A DNA stretch of 64,000 nucleotides from positions 1-64,000 of the forward strand of contig NZ_VUMI01000005.1 of NCBI RefSeq assembly GCF_009696275.1, written 5' to 3'. Shown here piece by piece: positions 8,324 through 16,234 of the stretch; the first letter of the stretch is position 1; each line of letters opens with the position of its first letter. The notes below the pieces were generated by a model. The model saw only the letters and a list, made by a program, of their open reading frames with translations, ran no database searches and was not told the origin of the DNA. The position numbers and the translations under genes are program-made. The stretch is from Eisenbergiella porci (lineage in GTDB: Bacteria > Bacillota > Clostridia > Lachnospirales > Lachnospiraceae).

Positions 8324-8662
8324 AGGATACTCCTTCAATAATGGGTGAAACGTCAGCCCTGCGATGGAAGCCGTCTTTCGGGCCGTATATGTTATGTGAT
8401 TATAAACAAAGTATAGACAATCACTGTCAAAAAAACAATAGATAGATACATAAAAAATGTATTAAATGAATGCATTGCATATAAAATGTATATTATTAAT
8501 TTATTATATTGAATTTTAATGTGTAATTTATATAATCAAGATAGGTATAGGTACATAATTTTTGGATGTATATTTCAGGAAAACAGCTGTGTCGGGGCGT
8601 GAATCCTGCCATCGGCCTCCCTGATTTCAATGTCTGCTAAAGCAGACAGATCGGAGCACTTT
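8324..8662. promoter_or_regulatory. Divergent control region, AT-rich
   Basis: About 340 bp with no gene. On the minus strand TTGACA (8430-8425) and TATAAT (8404-8399) are spaced by 20 bp, a long spacer typical of activator-dependent promoters, and would drive the regulator gene. The middle (8440-8560) is very AT-rich. It holds the dyad ATGCA-T-TGCAT (8470-8480) and a GATAGGTATAGG tract (8540-8551) that partly recalls the GATAGG palindrome before the importer operon. Confidence 0.45.
8631..8648. promoter_or_regulatory. Perfect 18-bp dyad before sulfatase remnant
   Basis: TGTCTGCT (8631-8638) and AGCAGACA (8641-8648) form a perfect dyad with a two-base centre, placed just upstream of the GGAG ribosome site. 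The same octamer pair recurs in the hairpin at 20679-20733. It may be an operator or an RNA hairpin that controls translation. Confidence 0.45.
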
Positions 8663-9446
8663 ATGAATATTTTGTGGATTTGTACGGAGCAGCAGCGGTT
8701 CGATACACTGGGCTGCACGGGAAACGAATGGGTTCATACCCCGAATCTGGACAGACTTGCCTCCGAAGGGGTGTTGTTTGAAAACGCTTATGCACAAAGC
8801 CCCGTATGCGCGCCCAGCAGGGGAAGCTTCCTTACCGGCCGTTATCCCAGGACCTGCGGCCCCAGGCAGAACGGGCAGGATATTGATGCAAAGGAACGGC
8901 TGCTTCCCAGAATTCTTGCCGATAACGGCTATTACTGCGGCCTGGCAGGCAAGCTTCACCTGTCGGCCTGCCACGATAATACAGGAAGGCTGATGGAACC
9001 CCGCATTGACGATGGCTATCATTTTTTCCAATGGTCCCATCATCCGTAGCCGCACCACGGTACGAACTGGCCCGCCAATGCCTATAACCAGTTCCTGATG
9101 CAAAACGGCAGGGATTATCTGACGCCGGACCGAGAGGACTGCCCCTATGTCCAAACCGGCGTGGAGGAAGAATGACACCAGACTGCCTGGTGCGTCAACG
9201 AAGCCATACACTTTATGGAAAGCGCACGGATTTTTAAGGAAGGAATGGATGTTCTCCCTGAACTGCTTCAATCCCCATCATCCCTTTGATCCTCCGGCAG
9301 AGTATCTGGAGAGATACCTGAACAGACTGGATGAAATTCCGCTGCCCAATTACGAAGAGGGGGAGCTTAATAACAAGCCGGTTTTCCAGCAGAAGGATCA
9401 TGAAGGAGCCTATGATACGAAGGACTATTATGCTTATGAAAAACAC
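8663..9446 (+). pseudogene. Degraded sulfatase
   Basis: The remnant starts at ATG 8663 with GGAG upstream and reads as a type I sulfatase. It has the metal-binding D in the opening segment (CTEQQRFDTLGC) and the maturation motif C-x-P-S-R in PVCAPSRGSFLTGR. The cysteine means the formylglycine would be made by an oxygen-independent maturase. The frame is broken by TAG at 9047 and TGA at about 9170, and shifts frame near 9240. It resumes as FSLNCFNPHHPFDPP, a typical sulfatase segment, and then runs into a structured repeat with no C-terminal domain. The intact enzyme would be about 450-550 residues. Its place at the head of the aldolase operon suggests the ancestral substrate was sulfated. 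Confidence 0.85.
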
Positions 9447-9535
9447 CCCGCCGCAAGCAACGGGGCATTTGACCCTCGCGGCAGTCGCCAAGTGGACGCA
9501 CGAGTGCATCCGTTTGGCTCGTTGCCCGCGGAAAT
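9447..9535. repeat. Structured intergenic repeat-like element
   Basis: A GC-rich, highly self-complementary block replaces the 3' part of the sulfatase gene. CCGC (9450-9453) pairs with GCGG (9528-9531) and GCAACG (9457-9462) with CGTTGC (9520-9525). An inner hairpin runs CCAA-GT-GGACGC (9488-9499) to GCATCC-GT-TTGG (9506-9517). The nested layout resembles dispersed palindromic repeats or a small structured RNA. Only one copy was noticed in this window. Confidence 0.5.
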
Positions 9536-9642
9536 ACAGGGAACAAAGCCTGGAATCAGAAACCAGCGCTTGGAAAACCGGCAGGCACAAAGCCGGCCGG
9601 TCATAGATGTAACCGCATTATGCGGAGAAACGGAGGGTTTCT

Positions 9643-10488
9643 ATGGGACTTATGGATGTAAAAAGTATCTTGAAAATGGCGGATGAAAACCGGTTTGCGG
9701 CGGCGGCCATCGATGTATTCGATTACCAGTCCGCGCACTGGGTGGTGGAGGCCGCGGAAAGGGAAAAGATGCCCGTACTGCTGATGTTTTACCCGGATAT
9801 GAGCTGGTTCATTCCATTCAGCACTATGGCGGCCATAGCGGTGGATCTTGCCAGGCAGGCAAAGGTGCCGGTAGGCGTCCATCTGGATCACGGCAAATCC
9901 TATGAGATAGCGGTGGGCGGCATTGCGGCAGGCTTTCCTTCCATTATGTATGACGGCTCCGCGCGTCCCTTTGAAGAGAACCTGTCGGTTACGGCAAGCG
10001 TGGTAAAATGCGCCCATCTGCTGGGAGTGGATGTGGAGGCAGAGCTGGGAACCGTGGGACAGGGCAGCAGAAAAGAGGATTTCTGCAACGAGGAGCTTTA
10101 TACAAAGCCTGAAATGGCAAGGGATTTTGTTGCAGGGACGGGCGTGGATTCCCTCGCCGTTGCCATAGGCAACAGCCATGGACATTATGTCTGCGAGCCG
10201 CACCTGGATATCCGCAGGCTGGATGAAATCAATAAAACCATCGATACCCCTCTGGTCCTTCACGGCGGCTCGGGCATTCCGGCAGAGCAGATGATCGAAT
10301 CCGTAAAATATGGAATCAATAAGGTAAATATTGGAACCGAATTTTTTGAAAAGTGTAAAAACTGTATTGCAGCGCATATGGGAGAGGACGGATTTGTCCT
10401 GGAGCATTACAAAGAAGCAGGGGAAGAGGTAATCGATTTTGTCAGAGGACGGATTGCCCGGATTAATCCTTACCATTTCTCATTATAG
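9643..10488 (+). CDS. Class II ketose-(bis)phosphate aldolase
   Basis: A 281-residue TIM-barrel enzyme of the class II fructose/tagatose-bisphosphate aldolase family (FbaA/KbaY/GatY). It has the zinc ligands HLDHG (80-84), EAELGTVG (about 130-137), GNSHGHY (about 177-183) and LHGGSG (about 208-213). GGAGGG precedes ATG 9643. It would cleave a ketose 1-phosphate or 1,6-bisphosphate to dihydroxyacetone phosphate and an aldehyde. It is followed after 11 bp by a PfkB kinase. With the isomerase and reductase downstream it gives a complete isomerise-phosphorylate-cleave-reduce route. Substrate specificity is not visible in sequence; it is not of the FucA/AraD fold usually used for fuculose 1-phosphate. 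Confidence 0.88.
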   Translation: MGLMDVKSILKMADENRFAAAAIDVFDYQSAHWVVEAAEREKMPVLLMFYPDMSWFIPFSTMAAIAVDLARQAKVPVGVHLDHGKSYEIAVGGIAAGFPSIMYDGSARPFEENLSVTASVVKCAHLLGVDVEAELGTVGQGSRKEDFCNEELYTKPEMARDFVAGTGVDSLAVAIGNSHGHYVCEPHLDIRRLDEINKTIDTPLVLHGGSGIPAEQMIESVKYGINKVNIGTEFFEKCKNCIAAHMGEDGFVLEHYKEAGEEVIDFVRGRIARINPYHFSL

Positions 10489-10499
10489 GGAGGGAAACT

Positions 10500-11450
10500 A
10501 TGGATGTTGTGGGAATCGGGATCCCTTACTATGATATGGTGATCAACGTGAGCAAAATGCCCGGGCTGGACGGTGCGGCGGGCGCCAACGAAGCTTTTTA
10601 CCAGGGGGGAGGCAAGGTGGCGACCGCAATGGCCGCTGCCGCCAGATTGGGGAGAAGCGCAGGCATGATGGCCAAGGTAGGCGAAAACCACAGGGGCCAG
10701 TTTATCATCAATGATTTCCGCTACAATGGTGTGGACACCTCCGCCATCATCGTGGATGCCCCGGGGACCTCCAGTCCCTTCTGCCTGTCTCTTTCCGAGG
10801 AGGAGCACAAAACCAGGATTTTTATCGGCAAGGAGGGCACCGCAGGAGAACTGCTGCCGGAGGAAATCGATTATGAATATCTGGGCAAAGCAAAATACCT
10901 TCATTTGGAAAACGGCAGACCTGCCAGCGCGGCGGCAGCTCTTTTTGCCAGGGAGCACGGCATTGTAACGGTGATGGATGCGGATAATTATCAGGAGGGG
11001 ATTGTGAAGCTGCTTCCCTGTCTGGATGTTTTTATCGCCTCGGAATTTTTCTACCGGGATATGTTCGGGAATCTGCCCTATGAGGAGGGCTGCAGGAAGC
11101 TGCTGGAGGCCGGCCCGTCTACGGCGATAGTTACGCTGGGAAGCAGGGGAAGCGTGGGGATGACGGCGCAGGATGGTTTTTTCCGGACGGAAAGCTTCCA
11201 GGTGCCGGTCAGGGATACCACGGGCGCCGGGGATGTTTTTCATGGAGCCTATATCGTGGGGCTGCTGGAAGGGATGGACGCGCCGGAATGCGCCAGGTTT
11301 GCCAGCGCGGTTTCCGCCATAAAATGCACCTGCTTCGGAGGAAGAACCGGGATTCCCAACCGGGAGACGGTGCAAAGGTTCCTGGAAACAGGCGAAATCG
11401 ACCGGACGGAGGCACAGCGCAGACTGGCTTATTACAGAAACAATTTATAA
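10500..11450 (+). CDS. PfkB-family sugar kinase
   Basis: A 316-residue ribokinase/PfkB-fold kinase. The N-terminal GGGKVATAMAAAARLG segment matches the first PfkB signature. The C-terminal DTTGAGDVFHGAY (from Asp239) contains the anion-hole residues and the catalytic base Asp245. It would transfer the ATP gamma-phosphate to a sugar hydroxyl. In this operon the ketose produced by the fucose-isomerase-like enzyme is the obvious acceptor, giving the substrate of the aldolase encoded just upstream. Family members phosphorylate fructose 1-phosphate, tagatose 6-phosphate, ribose, adenosine and others, so the assignment to a ketose is contextual. Confidence 0.88.
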   Translation: MDVVGIGIPYYDMVINVSKMPGLDGAAGANEAFYQGGGKVATAMAAAARLGRSAGMMAKVGENHRGQFIINDFRYNGVDTSAIIVDAPGTSSPFCLSLSEEEHKTRIFIGKEGTAGELLPEEIDYEYLGKAKYLHLENGRPASAAAALFAREHGIVTVMDADNYQEGIVKLLPCLDVFIASEFFYRDMFGNLPYEEGCRKLLEAGPSTAIVTLGSRGSVGMTAQDGFFRTESFQVPVRDTTGAGDVFHGAYIVGLLEGMDAPECARFASAVSAIKCTCFGGRTGIPNRETVQRFLETGEIDRTEAQRRLAYYRNNL

Positions 11451-11452
11451 AC

Positions 11453-11486
11453 GGAGGACGTGTCCATACACGGCACGCCGTCCTCC
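11453..11486 (+). promoter_or_regulatory. Intercistronic hairpin
   Basis: GGAGGACG (11453-11460) pairs perfectly with CGTCCTCC (11479-11486) across an 18-nt loop. It lies between the kinase stop and the ribosome site of the reductase gene and has no T-run. It may act as an mRNA-stability or processing element. Confidence 0.5.
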
Positions 11487-11507
11487 AGCAGAATGGAGGG
11501 TTATTTT

Positions 11508-12485
11508 ATGGGAATGGTGTCATTGGGTAAAACAAAGCTTCAGGTATCCGAAATCATCCAGGGTACCTGGTTCATGGGAAAGGATTACTGGGGAGGGGCC
11601 GAGGACAGGGAATCCGCAGAGGCGATACAATGCGCGCTGGAACACGGAATCAATACCTTTGATACAGCTTATATTTACGGAAAGGGGCATGCGGAGGAGC
11701 TGCTCGGGGAAGCGCTCCGCGGTGTGCGGGATAAATGTGTTATCATTACAAAGCTCTGGAAAACAGATATGGCGCGGGAAAGGGTGCAGCCAGGGCTGGA
11801 AGAGGCCATGCGGCGGCTGCAGACGGATTATATAGATGTCTTCTTCATCCATTATCCTTCGGAAACCGTGCCGATCGAAGAAACCATGACAGAGCTTATG
11901 CGTCTGAAGGCCGAAGGAAAAATCGGAGCCATCGGCGTATCCAATTTCAGCCTGGAACAGATGAAGGAGGCGCTGCGTTTCGGGGAGATTGATGTGATAC
12001 AGCCCTGCTACAGCCTTCTCTGGCGCTTTATTGACAGGGATATCCTGCCCTTTGCCATTGAGAACAAAATCGCCGTAATCCCTTATTCGCCTCTGGGACA
12101 GGGTATTCTTACCGGCTCCATGCAGCCGGGCCATACCTTCAGGGAAGGGGATTCCAGACAGAATACGCCGCTGTTTGCACCGGAAAACTTTGAACGCGCG
12201 CTGGCCGTAACCGAACGGGTGAAGGAGGCCGCCGCCAGATATGGCAAAACACCGGCGCAGACCGCCATCCGCTGGGTAATGCAGTGTGAAGGCATGACGG
12301 CGCCGATTGTGGGCGCCAGGAACAGGAAGCAGGTAAATGACAACGCAGGCGCATGCGGATGGGAGCTTTCCGCAGAGGATATGAAGTATCTGGATGAGTA
12401 CAGCCGGGACTTCGCTTACAGCCTGCCGAATTATAAAACGTTGTTTGACAAAACTATTGTATGGTGCAGGCGTAACGGTATATGA
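11508..12485 (+). CDS. Aldo/keto reductase
   Basis: The start is ATG 11508, with GGAGGG seven bases upstream; an earlier in-frame GTG at 11460 is part of a hairpin. The 325-residue (alpha/beta)8 protein shows the AKR tetrad: Asp52 and Tyr57 in DTAYIYGKG, Lys in VIITKLWK (about 85) and His in FFIHYPSE (about 115). The NADPH-binding segment lies near the C-terminus (IVGARNRKQV). AKRs reduce aldehydes and ketones. In this operon it could reduce the aldehyde released by aldol cleavage (lactaldehyde or glycolaldehyde), replacing the FucO-type iron alcohol dehydrogenase. Alternatively it might oxidise or reduce the free sugar. Confidence 0.85.
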   Translation: MGMVSLGKTKLQVSEIIQGTWFMGKDYWGGAEDRESAEAIQCALEHGINTFDTAYIYGKGHAEELLGEALRGVRDKCVIITKLWKTDMARERVQPGLEEAMRRLQTDYIDVFFIHYPSETVPIEETMTELMRLKAEGKIGAIGVSNFSLEQMKEALRFGEIDVIQPCYSLLWRFIDRDILPFAIENKIAVIPYSPLGQGILTGSMQPGHTFREGDSRQNTPLFAPENFERALAVTERVKEAAARYGKTPAQTAIRWVMQCEGMTAPIVGARNRKQVNDNAGACGWELSAEDMKYLDEYSRDFAYSLPNYKTLFDKTIVWCRRNGI

Positions 12486-12554
12486 AACGGACAGTTACCG
12501 GTTACTTACAGACATATTTCACATGCCCGTTGGGACGGGCAGATGGGAGCAGCT

Positions 12555-13970
12555 ATGAAAAATCTGGACAAACAGCTGAAAATAGGCCTGGTTCCTACCC
12601 GAAGAGAGGCCTTTGCCAATGAAACTACCACCCGCCGGAAGGAAGCCGTCGTTAAACGCTTCCGGGAGCTGGCGGAAGAACTGGATTTTGAAATCGTTAC
12701 TATTGAGGACATTAATGAAGAAGGCCTGCTGATGACATATCACGATGTGAAAGCGGCTTACAAAAAGCTGACGGCTGCCGGCGTGGACGCCCTGATCTTC
12801 CCCCACTGTAATTTCGGCCAGGAGGAGGCTGTGGGCAGGCTGGCGAAGGATATGAATCTGCCGGTTCTGATCTGGGGACCCAGGGACGGCTGCCCCAACG
12901 GCCTGGAATGGCGGCCCACCGGCCTGGAATGGCGGCCCACCGACAGCCAGTGCGGTATGTTCGCCACCACCAAGCTGCTCATGCATTACGGCGTAACTTT
13001 TTCCTACATAGAAAACTGTGCAATTGACAGTGATATCCTGAAAAAAGAGCTGGCTGATTTTCTGGCCGCGGCCAATGTGGTAAAGGCCTTCCGCGCCCTG
13101 CGCATCGCCAGGATCAGCAGCCGCCCCAAGGAATTTTTAAGCGTCATGGTCAATGAGGCGGAGCTTCTGGAAAAATACGATATCGAAATCGTGCCCGGGG
13201 AGCCGACGGTGATTCTGGACAGGGTGGACCGGATACTGGCAGAGGACAGGGAACGCATGGAGGCGCTTTTGCAGGAGCTGGTGGACGCAGGGCTTGATAT
13301 CAGCGCGCTGGGAGAAAAAAGATATCCTCTGGCCGCCATTGAGCTGGCGCTGATGGACTTTGCCGAAGCAAACGACTGCAATGCCCTTTCCTGTGAATGC
13401 TGGAACCTGTTCCGCAAAAAATACGGTGTATCCCCCTGCTTTATCCTGGGAGATTTGAATGACCGCGGCCTGCCTGCCGCCTGTGAAAACGACGTCCACG
13501 CGGCAATCACCTCCGTAATGGCGGTAGCCGCCGCAAGATACAAAACGCCCTCCTTTGTGGCGGATCTTACGATAAGGCATCCCGAAAATGACAATGCGGA
13601 GCTTTTGTGGCACTGCGGTTCCTTTGCCAAGAAGCTGAAGAAAGCGGATGCAAACGGACGGATTGTGAAAGAGGGGAAGGGCTTTTATGAGCTGGAGGGC
13701 GGTCCGGTCACCGTACTGCGTTTTGACGGGAACCATGGAGAGTACTATATGTTCGCAGGAGAAGCCAAAGGCGTGGACGGGCCGGTTACCAACGGGAATT
13801 ATCTGTGGATCGAAACGGACAACTGGGTAAAATGGGAGAAAAAATTTATTTTCGGGCCTTATATCCATCATGTGGTCGGCATCCATGGAAGCTATTCCCA
13901 TATCATCCAGGAAGCCTGCCGTTATCTGGGAATCCGGATTGATCTGCCGGATATGCCGAACCGGTATTGA
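12555..13970 (+). CDS. L-fucose/D-arabinose isomerase-like protein
   Basis: ATG 12555 with GGGAG upstream gives 471 residues; ATG 12543 is a poorer alternative. It belongs to the fucose/arabinose isomerase superfamily. Two Rossmann-like N-terminal domains carry segments such as DALIFPHCNFGQEEAVG, and the C-terminal domain carries the presumed metal ligands Glu in LSCECW, Asp in CENDVHAA and His in VGIHGSYSH. Members interconvert aldoses and ketoses (L-fucose/L-fuculose, D-arabinose/D-ribulose), often with Mn2+, and many homologues are unassigned. A seven-residue tandem duplication (GLEWRPT twice) lies in the substrate-facing loop between GPRDG and DSQCG and may alter or abolish activity. It probably feeds the PfkB kinase. 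Confidence 0.8.
   Translation: MKNLDKQLKIGLVPTRREAFANETTTRRKEAVVKRFRELAEELDFEIVTIEDINEEGLLMTYHDVKAAYKKLTAAGVDALIFPHCNFGQEEAVGRLAKDMNLPVLIWGPRDGCPNGLEWRPTGLEWRPTDSQCGMFATTKLLMHYGVTFSYIENCAIDSDILKKELADFLAAANVVKAFRALRIARISSRPKEFLSVMVNEAELLEKYDIEIVPGEPTVILDRVDRILAEDRERMEALLQELVDAGLDISALGEKRYPLAAIELALMDFAEANDCNALSCECWNLFRKKYGVSPCFILGDLNDRGLPAACENDVHAAITSVMAVAAARYKTPSFVADLTIRHPENDNAELLWHCGSFAKKLKKADANGRIVKEGKGFYELEGGPVTVLRFDGNHGEYYMFAGEAKGVDGPVTNGNYLWIETDNWVKWEKKFIFGPYIHHVVGIHGSYSHIIQEACRYLGIRIDLPDMPNRY
12900..12941 (+). repeat. 21-bp in-frame tandem duplication
   Basis: The 21-base unit at 12900-12920 is repeated without change at 12921-12941 inside the isomerase-like gene, adding GLEWRPT a second time. 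Identity of the two copies points to a very recent replication-slippage event. Confidence 0.9.
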
Positions 13971-14045
13971 TGAGCCGCCCGCTTCGGCAGGCAGATAGGA
14001 GCGTTTCCACAAAGATATAGCAAAGCAAAAGGAGACGGATTTTTT

Positions 14046-15119
14046 ATGAACGAAAAACATTCCCTGCTGGCAGGTCTGACCTGCCTGGCAGACGCAAAAA
14101 CAAGATCCATCAGCCCGGAAAATTTCCATGGGGAAAAGGGAAAGGGAGGCATGGCTGTGGAAGGAACGGGAAAGGAGTGCGCAAGAGAGCTGGGACAGGG
14201 CTGGAAGATTTCCCCTTCCGTTGAAATTCCCGGTAAGGAAACCCTGGTCCTAGCTGACATCCAGGGCAGCGGCATAATCCAGCACATCTGGCTGACCTGC
14301 CCCCATGAAGACTGGCGTTCTTTAGTGCTTCGTTTTTACTGGGATGCGGAGGAGACGCCCTCCATAGAGGTGCCCCTGGGAGATTTCTTCTGCATGGGCT
14401 GGTGCGAAACAGGGCTTCTGCAGTCGCTTCCTGTCTGCGTTAATCCCAGTGGCGGGATGAACTGTTACTGGCAGATGCCTTTCCGGACAGGTGCAAAAAT
14501 CACGCTGGAAAACCTGACGGATAAAAAAAGTGTGATCTACTATCAGATCACCTATGCGGAAACAGCCGTAGAAGAGGATACTCCCTATCTTCACGCCCAG
14601 TTCAGGAGGGATAATCCGCTGGAATATATGAAAAACCATGTGATTGTCGATCGGGCCGAGGGCAAAGGGCAGTATGTGGGAACCTATCTTGCCTGGGGCG
14701 TAAACAGCAACCGCTGGTGGGGCGAGGGTGAAATCAAGTTTTTCCTTGACGGGGACACTGATTTTCCTACCATATGCGGAACCGGGACAGAGGACTATAT
14801 CGGCGGCGCCTGGAACTTCGAATATCCAAGAGGAGAATACTGCCGTTTCTCCACACCTTATTCCGGGCTGCATCAGATTATCAGGCCCGACGGCCTGTAT
14901 TGCTCCCAGCAGCGTTTTGGCATGTACCGTTTTCATCTGACGGATCCTATCCGGTTCGATACGGATCTGCATGTGGAAATCCAGGCCCTTGGCTGGAGGA
15001 GCGAGGGCAGATATCTTCCCCTGCAGGACGATATCGCTTCCGTAGGCTACTGGTATCAGCTGGAGCCGCACAAACCCGTCCCGCCGCTGCCGGATGCCAA
15101 CGCGCTGGAAGTGAATTAA
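14046..15119 (+). CDS. GH172 (DUF2961) glycoside hydrolase
   Basis: A 357-residue DUF2961 protein, now glycoside hydrolase family 172. Recognisable stretches include GSGIIQHIWLT (about 77-88), LGDFFCMGW (about 115-123), NCYWQMPF (about 139-146) and the acid-rich GTGTEDYIGGAW (about 245-256), which contains the conserved catalytic glutamates of the double jelly-roll hexamer. Known GH172 activities are difructose dianhydride I synthase/hydrolase and exo-alpha-D-arabinofuranosidase. It has no signal peptide, so it is intracellular. It lies between the isomerase-like gene and a GH116-like remnant; both GH172 and GH116 have D-arabinofuranosidase members, which makes D-arabinofuranosides a plausible substrate for the locus. 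Confidence 0.87.
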   Translation: MNEKHSLLAGLTCLADAKTRSISPENFHGEKGKGGMAVEGTGKECARELGQGWKISPSVEIPGKETLVLADIQGSGIIQHIWLTCPHEDWRSLVLRFYWDAEETPSIEVPLGDFFCMGWCETGLLQSLPVCVNPSGGMNCYWQMPFRTGAKITLENLTDKKSVIYYQITYAETAVEEDTPYLHAQFRRDNPLEYMKNHVIVDRAEGKGQYVGTYLAWGVNSNRWWGEGEIKFFLDGDTDFPTICGTGTEDYIGGAWNFEYPRGEYCRFSTPYSGLHQIIRPDGLYCSQQRFGMYRFHLTDPIRFDTDLHVEIQALGWRSEGRYLPLQDDIASVGYWYQLEPHKPVPPLPDANALEVN

Positions 15120-15131
15120 ACAGGAAAAGAG

Positions 15132-16163
15132 GTGAGCACGATTAAAACTGACACTTACAATACTTTTACCTATAAAAAGGACCGGCAGCGAGCCATATCC
15201 TTTCCCGTGGGAGGGCTGGGAAGCGGCAGTATCGGTATTGCGGGAAATGGCTGCCTGATCGACTGGCAGGTTTATAACCGCCCCGCCATGGGAACAAGAA
15301 ACGGATACAGCCATTTTGCCGTGAAAGCGCAGGCGGGTGATGAGCTGCTGGATGCCAGGGTACTGGTTTCGGATCTGGAAAAGCCCTATCTGGGACAGGT
15401 GGACGAAAGAACCATGCTCGGCATGCCGCATTTCCGGGAGCTGGTATTTGAGGGGAAATACCCTATGGCGGAGCTTTCCTTCCTGGATGAGAGATTCCCT
15501 GGAAGGGTTACCGTGCGTTACTATAATCCGTTCATCCCTCTCAATGACAGGGATTCCAGCATTCCGGCGTTATTTGCAGACATTCTGGTGGAGAATACCA
15601 CAGATCGCCCCATTACCTATACCACGGCGGGAATCATAACAAATCCGTGCCAAAGCAGCTTTACCCGCAACCGCTTCCGGGAAGGAAACGGCATCCGCGG
15701 AATCCATTTCACCACGGAAGAGATCGATAAAGGGGATGTTTCCTACAGTGATTTTACGCTTGCCGCAGATTCGGAGGCCGTCTGCCAGGAATACTGGTTC
15801 CGCGGGAACTGGCGGGATCATGTGGAAACCTACTGGCGGGAATTTGCCTCGGCAAAGCCTCTCGAAAACCGCCGTTATGAAAACGGGAAAAAGGATTACA
15901 AGGATACGGGCATGCTCTGTATCTCTAAGGAGACTGCGCCGGGAGAAATACAGGAATTCCATTACGTGCTGACCTGGAACGTGCCTAACTGCAGCAACTA
16001 CTGGAGCGGTCTGGATATCAGCACCTCCAATATTCATTATGATGTATGTGACCGGACGCCCTGGAAGTACACCAGTACCGCAGGCCTTCCTTATCGGAAC
16101 CGGAAGCTGAATGGCAGGGAATGCTATACAGTGTATTTTCCGGTAAATACTGTCTGCCACTGA
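15132..16163 (+). pseudogene. Truncated GH116 (GBA2-type) glycosidase
   Basis: The 343 residues match the N-terminal beta-sandwich domain of GH116/GBA2-type enzymes. They include FPVGGLGSGSIGIAGNG (about 18-34) and DWQVYNRP (about 38-45), then the YPMAELSF and SSIPALFADILVENTTD segments, and a closing LTWNVPNCSNYW. The whole (alpha/alpha)6 catalytic domain, normally another 450-500 residues with the catalytic Glu and Asp, is absent. The frame simply stops at 16163, and unrelated DNA follows. Start is GTG 15132 with AGGA upstream. GH116 includes beta-glucosidases, beta-xylosidases and exo-beta-D-arabinofuranosidases. This copy cannot be catalytically active. Confidence 0.8.
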
Positions 16164-16234
16164 GCAGATGTGATATGATATTCCTTAAATATCCCATAAA
16201 TCAAATTCCCACAGCGTGAGAAAAGAGGCCGAGT

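Noticed and set aside
8540-8551. GATAGG tract shared with the importer palindrome as a common operator
   Set aside because: Only six to eight bases match and the copy near 8540 lacks the inverted half; too short to support a claim by eye.
12900-12941. Tandem repeats as a CRISPR array
   Set aside because: Two directly abutting coding repeats without spacers, inside an enzyme gene.
14322-15431. Long open frame on the minus strand opposite the GH172 gene
   Set aside because: It has no ribosome site, its composition is that of a shadow frame (runs of Ile, His, Arg, Gly), and the plus strand encodes a clear GH172 protein.
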